Source: Desmodus rotundus
Lineage: Eukaryota > Chordata > Mammalia > Chiroptera > Phyllostomidae
Assembly: GCF_022682495.2 (NCBI RefSeq)
Contig: NC_071391.1
Span: 14,607,680-14,671,679 of the forward strand
Direction: 5' to 3'
Length of the DNA: 64,000 nt
Part shown: one piece after another, positions 13,201-24,900 of the stretch
Layout: every line of letters starts with the position of its first letter
Numbering within the stretch: the first letter of the stretch is position 1
Notes under the pieces: generated by a model
Seen by the model: the letters and a program-made list of their open reading frames with translations, nothing else
Databases searched by the model: none
Told to the model about the DNA's origin: nothing
Position numbers and translations under genes: made by a program

Positions 13201-15520
13201 CAGCTATCCAGGGATCCTGGGGCTGGAGCCTGTTTTTATTCCCCAGCGAGGATGAGGAAATAAGGGCCCACCCAGAACTACAGAATGGTGCCATCTGTCA
13301 TTAAAAAAAGAGAAAAAAGCTGGCATTTCAGATGCCTGTACTCATGCTCAACCAGGCCATCAAAACAGGGATTCTGACACAGCAAGAGTTGTAGACAAGA
13401 CTGGGGTGCCCTCAGGTTTCACAGACCCTAGAGATGGCAGCGGGTCATCTTCCTCCACTGAGGAGGCCCGCACCATTCTCGTCACAGGGGCGGTTGGCCC
13501 CAAACCTGATCTCACTTCTCATGCCTTCCAGAAGCCAAAGAAAGCCACTAATCAGACAGCCCTATTAGGACAAGTCTCAATCCCAGAGACACAAACATTT
13601 CATTGTAAGCCAATGGTTGTTACTCCTGAGCCCGGGGTGAAGCTCTACCACATTTGGGACACAAGGACCGCCCAGCCAGTCTTCCATACCCATCAAAGGG
13701 AAGTTAGGCTAGCCAAGCGTGTGCTTCCCCAGATTAGACCCCGAGGGTCTCATCAACTCAAGAGTCCTTCTGAAGAAGCAGAGAGTGGGAGATGCCTGCT
13801 ATAGGAATCACGGGCAACCACATGCACCATTCACAGAACAAAAGCGCTGAGCCTCCTGGGGGCATCCAGGCTGAGAAAAGTCCCTGTGTGAGTTGTGTGT
13901 CAGCCCCATTATTCCCTGGTTACTCCCTGTCCCAAGGCAAAGTAGCCTTCAGGGTTTCTGAAACAGCCTGGCACCCAGAATTGGAGAGGCGACTTGCCAA
14001 ACTTCCAGACCCTCCAGAGAGTTCATCCTCTCTGTTCTGGACCCTGGCTCAGCAGATGGCCCCAGGGAGCCACATGCTGCTAGCATCAGCTCATGCTCCT
14101 AGCCCAAAGGCAGGTCACTGGCTCCCAGCTCTCTCAGAAGGTACAGGGTTGACACTGGCATTGACCCAAGGATTTTCCTCTTGCATAAAAATTGAGCTAA
14201 GTTTGATCACGGTCTCTTGAGAGGACACATTTGCAGCCCTGACTAGGCGCTCAAGTAGATATTCTCTTCCTGGTTTGTAAATGAGTGGCTTAGGGGGGTG
14301 ACTCTCCGCAGAGGGTCCCAATGTAGCGGGTGGGGAGGAGTGGCAGTTGGGAAAGAGAAGGTGTAAGGCATCTGTTGGCTAGAAGAAAGGATCCCAACCT
14401 GCTGTTTCTGCCCACCCGCCAATGAGGCCTACCTTGCCAGTCACCTCGCCAGTCACCTCTGCCTTCAACCCATCTTGGCCTGTGTGTGGTGGAGAGGAAG
14501 CTGGGGTGGGGAAGGTGGAACTTTGTGCTTTGCAACAGCGTCCCACTTGACCACAGTTACTGACCCTGATGGGGGGGAGTGGGGGAGGGGGAGGAGACCT
14601 CAGCTTAAAGTGGGGAAGTGGATGGAGCAAGGCTGGGAATTTCAAAGCCTCAGAAAGAGCTTGAGGTCTTTCCTTGCTAGTTCCTTCTCTCTCCTTCAGA
14701 GGAGGGTGGGGAAGTGCGTGAGGCTGGGGAAGGGGCCGGGGGGGTCGAATGTCACCAGGCAGGGGTGCATTGATTTGTTGAAGAAGGCAGCATATGAGGC
14801 CTGGCAGTGGGACCCAGTCAGAGAAAACCAGGTTTTGTTTTTTGTTTTTTTTTTAACATGCTACATCACTGTTCAAACAAACAAACAAAAGTTTCAAAAA
14901 TAATATAATATATATATAATATATTTATATAATGAAAAGCTATCAACTAGCAGCAATGATTCTAAAGTTATCTTAGCACCAAGACCATGGGGGAGGGGGG
15001 TGGGACCTGTGGGGGGTGAAGGGACTGGCAGGATAGGAAGGGGGAGTGACATGTTCAGTGTTGATGACATTTCCACAATGGTTCTTCTACGGTGGCATGA
15101 GTGAGGCCTCAGAGACAAAGTGAACCAAGGAGGAAGGAGGCCACCACAGTTTTATAGCGTCGGAGCCATGTGGGGTGGGGACGCTGGGGCCTGCCTGTGG
15201 CCAGATCACAACATCCTTTGCCCACCCTCTGCCAACCGAGAGGGGTGGCTCTCTGACCACGGACAATGCAGACCCTCCTCCCTCCCCCAATGTGACCTGC
15301 ACCCACGATGGGGGATCTCTGTGTATCAGATATGCATCAGTCAGGTGTGGAAACATGAACAGAAGTTAACAGCTCATGCACATTTTTTTTAAAAAAAACT
15401 CCCTTGCGAGGTATACTGGTAGTTAAATGAATGAGAGAGGATGGATCTCACTCCTCTAGCTTAAACCACTACTTGCCCCAGGGAGTGGGCAAGCGGCTAT
15501 TTCTAAAGCTTATATTGTGG

Positions 15521-15560
<40 letters not shown>
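15521..15560. repeat. (TG)n microsatellite
   Basis: About 20 uninterrupted TG units inside the probable PRDM11 3' UTR (CA repeats in the minus-strand transcript). Confidence 0.97.
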
Positions 15561-15562
<2 letters not shown>

Positions 15563-16719
15563 GCTGATGCCTTGAGAGTCCTATTTTACCCCTTGTTTAT
15601 TCCTTTCTCTTAGGACATCTCTACCCTGTTCAAAAACGGAAGTGTTCACAGGCATAGATGCACCACTCAGTCTCCTGCTACCTTCCTGCCAGGCTATAGG
15701 GCTGGTTATCAGCCTGTTGCAGAAAAAGGACTGAATCCCTAGCGACTCTCATTTGCATAATCCAGGGCACAACTTGCATTGACATCTCCTGTTACTGAAC
15801 TACCGCAGGCATTTCTTGATTATTAAAGGAAAGAACATACCCCCAACACATTATAAGATTATAAAGACAGAGTATGAATAATTTATGTAAATTGAATACA
15901 TATTTTTCACTTTACTTGTTTTTAGCCAATAAATCGCTGCCCTTTGGGGTCTGGATCTCTTGGCTTTTCATTCCTCCAACAGCCCTACATCCGAATGGAA
16001 TAAGATTATTTTATCCCACACCACGTAAAAACAGGAATGCAAAATGTTCACCCCCTGTCCCTTCCCCAGGGTTTCAAGCTTGGTTGTCAGGCAATTTTGC
16101 CTTCAGTATTACAGGTAATATCTTTAGGGTCCAGCGGGGCTGGAAGGAGGGAATCAACAACCCAGGGACGGGAATGGCGACAGAGGTGGGGAGTCACAGT
16201 TTGACCAACACATGTTTCTAAGACAGTGAAGAAATGCTCATCGGGAATTGAATAAAAATCTTTCAAGCTGAAGTCAGGTGGGAGAGAAAGTCAGAACACT
16301 CGATCCAGACACAGAACCTACCCTCTCCAAAATCAGAGATGGCATTCAGCTGGACCAGCACGTCAGTGAAGAGGCTGAGAAACCCCATCATACAAGAAAC
16401 CAAACAAGAGAAGGAAAGGCAAGAACATAAACCCCAACCCAAGTCCCCCACCCCCCAAACAAAAATGTGAACAAAACGAGCTACCTAAAGGTGATGGCAG
16501 AGACCCGTCATTTTAGCTTATGTTGTTGGTTGACCGTTAGGTGGGAACACGTGTGGCCTCAGCACATGCTTCTGTGAGTCAAGATGAGTTGCCACGGATG
16601 TTGCAGCTGCCAAATTTTGTAGACAAGAGTCAGTTTCTGACATTATTCCTTTCTGAAAGCTCCCAGTAGCTTCTGGTAGATGCGTCACCTTGGTTTTTAA
16701 AAAATTTTCAGTGTGGGTT

Positions 16720-16760
16720 TATATATATATATATAATATAATATATATTTATATAATATA
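16720..16760. repeat. AT-rich simple repeat
   Basis: A run of TA units with small breaks about 70 bases downstream of the PRDM11 stop codon. Confidence 0.9.
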
Positions 16761-16826
16761 TCAAAGCTTATGAGTATAGATTAAAAAAATATTCAACAGC
16801 TTAGTGACCTCTGTGACACAGGCTCC

Positions 16827-18991
16827 CTAAATGTCCGGGTAAAACTCTGACCCGTGGTCCACGGTCTGCAGCGCTGGCTTCTGTTCCAGCGCAGACATCC
16901 TGCTGAGGACCTCGGTGGACAGAGAGTAACTGTTGCCAGACTTCTCCTCAAACCAGCTGTCCAGGGCTCGCTTGGCGTCGAAGTTGGCAATGGGCGGGCC
17001 GTTTACCGCGATTGTCAACAGGTCGCTGAGCTGCTCCAGGGTCAGGCGGGAGCGGTGGTTTTTGCGAACTCGCTGCAGGGCATTTCGGCCTTTCTCGCAG
17101 CAAGCGGTGGAAGTGGGGAGGACCTTGAGGACCTGGATGATCTTGTTCAACAGCGGAAACCTCTGTTTGTATTTGCAAACGTGGCCGATCAGGTCTTTGA
17201 AGCCATTTTTGGTATAATAATCAGCCTTAAGTTCTCGCCACTCCATTAACAGACTCCCCCGGGGGTCCAGCCCTTCTCTACAAACATCCCGGGAAAAGGT
17301 CGGGATGGCTTCCAGGTGATCGAATATCTGAACCATATCCTCCTTGCCGTAGCTCATGAGCTCCTCGCTGTTCCTGGGCCAGGCAGCTAGGTCGAACACC
17401 TGGCAGGCCTTCACAAAGATCCGGCTGCGGGAATCGAACCTCTGAGCCAGGATCACTTGGGTCTTCTGGCAGATCTTCTCCCTGATGGACTGGAACTTGG
17501 CTTCGGCCACCCTGAGGTTCTTCATCGCAATCCCATTGAAGCTCTCACGGAAATTCTCCTCAAACTCCTGCAGGTATTCCCCCGGGCAGTCAGCCAGTCG
17601 GCTGATCTCCTGGATGGCCTCCTCGATCTTGTCATCCACCTGGGACACCAGGAGGTACTGGCCTTGGAAGACGTAGGCCAGGCGTGAGAGCACAGCGATC
17701 ACGTCCAGAAGGAAGTAGATGAGCTTGATGGATTGGTAGTCCATGAGGAACTGCAACAAGGCCAGCGCGATGGCCGAGGCGTCCGCCCGCTGGGTCTGGC
17801 TACTGACATCCTTGAGGTGGGCCACCACCTCCAGGTAGTCCTTGATGAGGGCATTGAGGACATTCTGCTCACCGATGATCCACCTCACGGCCCGGATGTC
17901 CCCCAGGAACTCCGTCTCCTCACAGAGCGTGGAGGCTGTGGACCGCAGCTCGCACATGAGTCGCGGCGAGTACCGGTAGAAACTCAGCAGCTGCTTCAGG
18001 TTGTTCTCCAGTTCCTCCAGGCAAGGGAGCTCCTTCCCACTGATGGCGTCCAAAATTTCCAGGTGGGGCCGGTGCACCATGAAGGGCAGGCACAGCAGCC
18101 AGGGCAGCGTCTTGCGGATCGTCATGAACATGCTGGCACGCAGGCTGGCTGTGATGTTGGCCCCGTCTATGCCCAAGCCAACGGTTGGCTTCTCATCCTG
18201 CAACCGGATGCCCAAGGCAGAGAAGGCTCGATCAAGTGCCTGGAGATAACTCTCTGTGCTAGAGAACCCCAGTTCCTGCAAGGACAGGAACTCTGTGGCT
18301 GGGGGCCCATCACTGCTGGTGTATTGGACATAGACAGCCACCGTGTCGGCCAGCAGGTCATCGCTCTGCCCATCCAGGATGATGCTGAGGCAAGGCGACT
18401 GGCGGATGCGCTCCACCAGGTCTTCCCGCAGGGCCCGGGCGATGTGATGAATGAGGATCTGGCAGTCTCCCTCGTTCATGTACTGGTCCACCACCTTGAG
18501 CTCGCACTTCCTCAGGAGCTCGGCCAGGGGCCGGAAGTCCAGGTAAGGCCTGCCCTCGAGGGCCAGGTGGTAGGCGGTGTTGAAGAGCAGGGTCATGTTG
18601 CGACACATCTCCTCCGTCTTCTCAGGGTGCATGCGGAGCTTGTACAGCTGCAGGCACTTCTTGTGCAGGTTGCTCTGGCTGTGCAGTTTGATGGTGTGGA
18701 TCTTGAACTGCTTGGAGCCGATGATGAAGGCCGAGGTGCGAGAGGACTGCACCGTGTACTGGCGGCAGACGTGGCACCACATCTCGTTGAGGGTTGGGGA
18801 GTACCGCAGGAACCAGAACTTCTTCAGCCACTCCTGCTTAAAGCGCCGGATTCGGCGCCCAGTGGCAGACGACATCTTGGAGGGCTCATCAGTGGCAGTC
18901 ATCATATCGTTGGACACAGATTCATCTGCTGAATCGACCTCCTGGTCATCGTCCTCCATGATGGCGGGGCCGGAGACCATGCTCTCTGAGG
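16827..18991 (-). CDS. PRDM11: PRDM11 terminal exon: TTF/BED-like zinc finger and domesticated hAT transposase
   Basis: Seen: acceptor TTTGTCTTCCAG then CC TCA GAG AGC ATG; the leading CC completes an Ala codon from the previous exon, so the frame enters the ORF as A-S-E-S-M-V. The exon's 717-residue ORF has an acidic start, then [12 protein letters not shown] and a CHVC...H-x5-H finger (about residues 51-109), an RNase H-like stretch with IILDGQSDD (about 201-209) and [12 protein letters not shown] (about 269-280), and a C-terminal hAT dimerisation segment [19 protein letters not shown] (about 608-626). The usual hAT 'C-x2-H' core reads [10 protein letters not shown], so the active site looks degraded. 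No terminal inverted repeats flank it. This resembles the intact single-exon transposase-derived parts of ZNF862- or KRBA2-type genes. The antisense strand also has a 399-codon frame, which is a mirror artefact. Confidence 0.88.
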
Positions 18992-21900
18992 CTGGAAGAC
19001 AAATGGGAAAGAAACATAGGCTTGTCTAAAGCGAACAGGAAACACTGCCAGAAGGGTAGGTGCTGCACCATTGTGAAACATAAGCCAAATCCTACAACGA
19101 CTGAATCCCAGCACAGAATTTATTTATAAGCACTCTTGTTGTCTATTTGTGATTTCCCTCTTTGTGGATTATCCATGGTGGCCACCAGGCTCCAGGCTTC
19201 CTGTCCTCACCCTCCACTAGTGGGCGCTCAAAGAACTTCTCTGTTCAGTATCAAATGACCAGCACAACCAAGGGAGGAAGAAGCACATTGAACATCCCCA
19301 AGGAAGAGAGCAAGGGCACGGGACTCAATTGTCCCACCACCAACATGGTCGGGGTGGCATGCTACCCTCAAATGGAGGCAGCCTTGGCATGGCCCTGGTT
19401 TATTTCAGGATCAGGACGCAGTTTAATTCAGATGCATGCTTTGATGATCTGAAACACCTCATCCTGAGCTAAGGGATGTGGTTAAAATAGAAAGTGCCAC
19501 GTAAATACTCTAAGTCAGCTGCAGATGTGTACTGAAAAGTCTTCCTCGTTGTCAACCAGCTCTAAGATACCCAGGCAGCCACAGAAACAGTCAGAAGCAT
19601 GCAGCTGAATGCTGGGGATCCAGGTCCTTCTAAGACCCCAGGCAGGGAGATGGGACCCTGTGGCGGAACAGCAGGTCGGGAAGAGGAGAATGAGGCTGAG
19701 TTCCTGGACTGAGTTTGGGTAGGCCGGGAGCTCTCCCTGACAGGACAGCCTGCATGGGACCGGGCAGAAAGATCGGCTTTCTTTCTGAAAGAAGTTGGAC
19801 TTTGGGGTCGGACACCACTAGGACCACCAGAGAAAGGCAACAGGTCAAGAACACAGCACACACCCCTTCTGCAGCGGAATGTCCTTTATTGATGAGGAGA
19901 ATACAGGGGAAGACAGGAAGCACCCACCGGAGCTGCAAAGCGACCGGTCAGAGGCACGCACCTGAGGGTGCGGGCTGTGGCCACACCTCACCTCTGAGTC
20001 ACACACCTCAGGTTTCCCCAAAGGTGGCTCCAGCAGAGAGTGCCGGGCCACTCTCACACGGCCCACTGTGTTCTGTCTGACAACATCTCATCCACACCAA
20101 CTTACCTGCAGGATCTGAGAACTCTGGGAGCTCCAGTACCTGTGCTGGCAATACGGGGGGCTCAGGAAGCTTCCCAGACTTAAGCATGTCTAGTTCTGCC
20201 TGGAGTTCTCGAACCTTCTTCTTTAGGCGAATACAATTGGGGCAAAAGGAGGTGGTGGGAAGCTCATGAGGGTCGGACGCAAGGGAGGCCTCAGCAGGAC
20301 TGTCAGCCTTGAATGACGAAGGCTCCTCTTCTTCATCCTCCAAAGGGCCTGGCTCTGTAGAAGCAGCCCCCTGGGGGGTCTTCCAGTCCCCTTCCCCCTG
20401 GGTCCGGCTGACATTCTGCACACCATGAGACATGGTCATTGCACACCGACTGTAGGCATCGCCCTGGTATTTGGGGACCTTCCTGATGACCAGGGAAGTA
20501 CTCAGTGCCAGCTGGTGGGCTTCCGCCTTTGCGGACTCCAGTGAGGCCTCCAACACATCCTTGAAAATGAGGTCAATTTTCTTCTTCTTGGTCTGGGGGT
20601 GCACGTCCCCCTCGTCAAAGCTGCGCTTGTAGGGACTTTTGCCCTGTCTCAACACGGGGAGGTGAATGGGACCCCTCAGGTCCTCTGGGTCATCCAGAGC
20701 CTGCTCAGCCTTCTCCCTCTGCAACCGCTTCTCTCCTAGGAAGGAAAACCAGGGTGTGAGGACGTGGGGAAAAGCCCCAAGTGGAGAAACAGGAGAAAAT
20801 AAAGCAGGCCTCCGTGTAGGAAGTCGCTCGACACATCCCTCTAGGTCTGGCCTCACGGGGCATGCGTGACACAAAGGGAGAAGCGGATCACTCAGGAGAT
20901 CATGGGGTCATAGGATGCCAAAAAAGCAGGAGGAACTCTTTTTAAAGAGACCGTTTCCATGGAGCCTTATATATACAAGTTCTACATTCAGTAGTTGAGA
21001 GAATGCTATGGGGGAGGGTAGATGGAAGTGCTTTCAAAGGTTCTTGCGATCCTGTCACCCTAGAAGATGACCTCTTACTCAGTCACATGGGTGGGTGGTG
21101 CCATTCCCGAGAGCTTAGTGCAGACGGATGCCCCGCCCCTCCAGGCTGCTCATCCAGCCCCAGCAATTAGATGGCTGCTTCGACTTGGTAAAAGGTTCCC
21201 ATGAAATACCGAGTCCCATCCTTCCTCCTCCCCCACACGGCCCACTTAGGGCACAGTCTGCCTATAGAAGCTCTCCTTTCTAACTGTCTCAGTAATCGGG
21301 AACCTAGGAGTACGTGAGAGAGTGTGACGACTAAGGCGGGGAGACATGCATGACAGGGACAGCTTCCGTGGCTGGGGCTCCAAGATGGCTGCCTCCCTTG
21401 AGGTGAAGAACAGCGTGACCACAAGGACCCAAAGGATGCTCAACATACAGCTGTCTCTTTACCGGACAATGCAAAGGATGTTTCCTTTCCTATTTCTTTC
21501 TATCATGTAAGTGACTTGAAAAATCTTGGTGAGCTCCCCAACAATAAATTATTTTAGCCAGATTCTTTAAAATGGCTGACACAGTTTCATGAATTGCTAG
21601 AGAAGTATGAGCGCTGCCCAGGGGCACAGATGCTAAGGGGGAACCCTCAGAAGGTCCTGACAGCAGCCTGTGGAGTTAGGAAATCTTAGATGCTTCCTAG
21701 GTTAGGGGCAGGCCCTGGAAGATGTGACCTGAGCAAGGACTTAACCTATTCATATATTGTAATTAGACTTCTGTTAGCTGCATTTGCCACCCTCGGCCAC
21801 CTCCATGTGCAAACCAGGTGGCCCCGCTGTGACCGAGCCTTGGCTTCCCACAGCTGGCAGGGAGTGCTGTGCCCTGGCCCACATGGGACTCCAGATTTCC

Positions 21901-24900
21901 TACAGTTAACAGCACAAAAGCAAGTGAGCCACTCGGGATGCCCCTCTTCTGTCTCATGTGAATGCTTAGGGCACGATATTATCTGCAAGCCTCCTGAAGC
22001 CCAGGTGAATCCCCACAGCCTGCATTTCTCTAACAGCTGAGGGGCACAAAGGGTGGAGATGAACAGAACTTTTTAAAAAATGCAACATGTTTGTACAGAT
22101 TAGATATAACACTTGCCCATTCAGAATCTCTAACGGGCCACCCTTTCACTTTCCTGTGGACCAATCAGGAAGCAGGCACCTGAGGATGTCTGGAGGTCAA
22201 GAGTGCTCATCACCGGGGATTCCTCATGCTATTCTGCTCAGAAACAAGGAGATCTCTCAAGACTTCTAGAAAAATCTATGGGTCAAAAAAGACCTTGAAA
22301 CATTAGGAAATTAATTCTAAAGCCTCCATAAAACATGGGGAAATCACCACAAAGTAAATCAATGACTCAAAGTAGGTCAAATAAATTCTCTGAAGACATG
22401 CATTAGGTGCATCCTATTCTTAAAAGATAACCACAAAGAAATAATTTACACTCGCTTCAGGAAGCAGGACTAATAATTCATGCACTGGCCTTTATCAGGG
22501 TGCTGGCCTCCAATTACAAAGAAGCCTCCTTCCATGTAAGACCTTAAGTGACTGAGCACAGGGGATCCCCCTTCCAGAGCAGGACCGGAATGCAGTTCTA
22601 AGATACCACCACCCGTTTCCAGCATCTGCCAAAACTACAGGCTACAGAGACACTACGTCTAAAAGCCACTGAGCTCCAGACTGCTCCCAAGGAATTAGGA
22701 CCAAGCCTATCTTCTGTGCTACCCTGCCCCACAGTGGCTTCCCGTTTCCTTCCTATTTCCTAGTCCTCAGCCTGGCCAGGAATAGACACTCCCTCCTCCT
22801 GTATCTTTAGGTGTCTAGGTGTATTTCAGGTCAAGTCTGTCTGCCACGCTCCCCTGAACCACTCCTAAAAGCTTGCTCCCTTCTCTACTCATTCCCCTTG
22901 GGTCTCAGGGCTCTCTGAGGATGATGAAGCTTGAAGTGCTTTGAAGAAGACTCTGGGGGGAAAGGACATTACACATCCTGAAGAATTCAAGAAGATTACA
23001 GCCAAAGGATGGAACCTGTGTCCTCAGATATGACTTCTCTTGGTTTCCTTTTCTTCTTGTGATATGATTCTTTTGGAGACTTCTTGGCTGTCTTCATTCA
23101 CTTCTTCTTTTATCCAGTCAACAAAGATTGAGCACCTACTACATGTCAGATGCTTTTACACGAGGCATCTCCAGAGGTCAAATGGAAACCATGGCAATTT
23201 CATCATGGAAACAGGCCTTCCCAGGTGAAGTCAGCAAGCGCCCAGCCCCAAGATCCGAAGAAGACAAGAGATGAGTGTGTCTATCGAGTCTCCTCTCACT
23301 GCCCATCCAATCACCAGATACCTTTTACCAAGTCAGGCAGCCGCTGTGCACTCAATGTCCACAGTCTGCTTTACTGGGTTTGTTTTTAAAGATAGCTTAA
23401 TTTCAGTGGGCCACTCCCACCCCTTCTCACCTTTTCCACTCACATTCCAGATGAAGCTCTATGTCCAAGAAGTAGGTTGGTTGGGGATATGATATAGTGG
23501 GGCTGGGGGATAGCCTTGTTTCCTGGGACCAAATGGACTCTAGGTCTTTGGATGTACGGTTTTAGTGTAAGGCAGGTCCCATGGAAAGGCCGGTCCCAAG
23601 GAGCTACACTCACCAGTGTGCCCTGGCCAGGTTGAGGGTGGAACACAGAGGCAAAGGCCCAGGGACTAGGAGTATTTTAAGCCATTTTCAAATGACTTAT
23701 TTAAATGGAGCTTAGATGGACATCTCACCCACCAGGCCATCATCAGCACCTAAGGTCACCTTCTTGTTCAAATAGATACTGTCCTTTCACAACTCAGCAT
23801 TGGGACTTTCAGGAATAAACCAGGAGGAAGCAGGAAAAAAACCAGTTTTGTCTGGGAGACTGTATAACATTATAGGTTGGAGCTCAGACCCTGGACTCAG
23901 ATGTGAGTTAGAAACCCAGTTCTGCCCTGCCTCCCCACATGACCCTGCACGAGTTGCTGTATTTTTCTGATGCTCAGCTTCTACATTTGTAAGGTGGGGA
24001 TAATCATTAGTACTAACAGTCTACGATGGAGGGCTTACAATGGTCTAGGCAGACACCGCTCTATATGTGTGCTATCCAGCCAGTTCTCTCAGCGCAGGTA
24101 CAGAGTAGGGGCTGCTGCTGCCATGACTTCATGGGGTGCCACGGAACACCTGCTTAGTGCATGTTAAGTCCTTAGTAAATGTAACCAAGTACTGCAGCAG
24201 TGGCCGTGTACAATATCTTTCTGTCAATTGGAGGGGGAAATAGGATCCATCTTTACTGAATTTATGGATGTGGCTTTGGGGACTTGCCTCTCTCCCTGTT
24301 ACTCTGAAACGTGTAAGAACATATTTATATGTAATAGGGTTTCTGAGTCGGTTTCTCATGGAGGCTAAGTGGTGCCTAAGGCCCTGCCCAGAGCTGCCGC
24401 TCAGACCTGGACCATCTGTTTGCCCTCTGGGTCTCCCCATGGGTGGTGTGCTGTATTTGCCACCTGTTTTCTTAGGACGCTTCTAGAGAAGCATGCCTGG
24501 CTTCCCTTGGGGTCCAGTGGCGGCAGGTATGGCCCTCACGTGGCGGGTGGTGGGCACTCACCTCTGGCCAAGTTGCGATGGATGGTTTCCTGGGACATGC
24601 TGTGCAGGCGCTTCATATAGTCCTCGCTGTACCAGACCCGCAGCCGCTCCCCAGGCCGGATGTCCCGGCATGCCCGGAAGTAGATGTGCTCGCTGTGCTG
24701 GAACGCCAGCAGGTTCTGCTCCCTCTCCTCCCGGGAGATGACCACGTACCTGGGGGGGCAAGGGGGACAGGGGAGAATGCATGGGTCACTCCTTGATGAA
24801 TGCCTGCTGGTTCCAGGCACAGGGTGGGGCCAGTGACAGGGGTCAAAAGTCCACCAGCATGTGCCCTACCGAGGAAAGGACCACTAGCTAGAGTTGGTCT

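Larger units (their letters stand above)
10204..16826 (-). other. Probable long 3' UTR of PRDM11
   Basis: 6.6 kb directly after the stop codon of the hAT exon. It holds no recognisable VES, MIR, L1 or LTR insertion, in contrast to the flanking introns, and has AT-rich patches (about 12045-12130, 14900-14935, 16720-16760) and one TG microsatellite. No long open frame with coding character is present. The lack of insertions suggests exonic sequence under constraint; the exact end is unknown. Confidence 0.5.

Noticed and set aside
17733..18932. 399-codon open frame on the plus strand
   Set aside because: It lies exactly opposite the hAT exon and owes its length to the codon bias of that exon; no family resemblance and no splice or promoter context.
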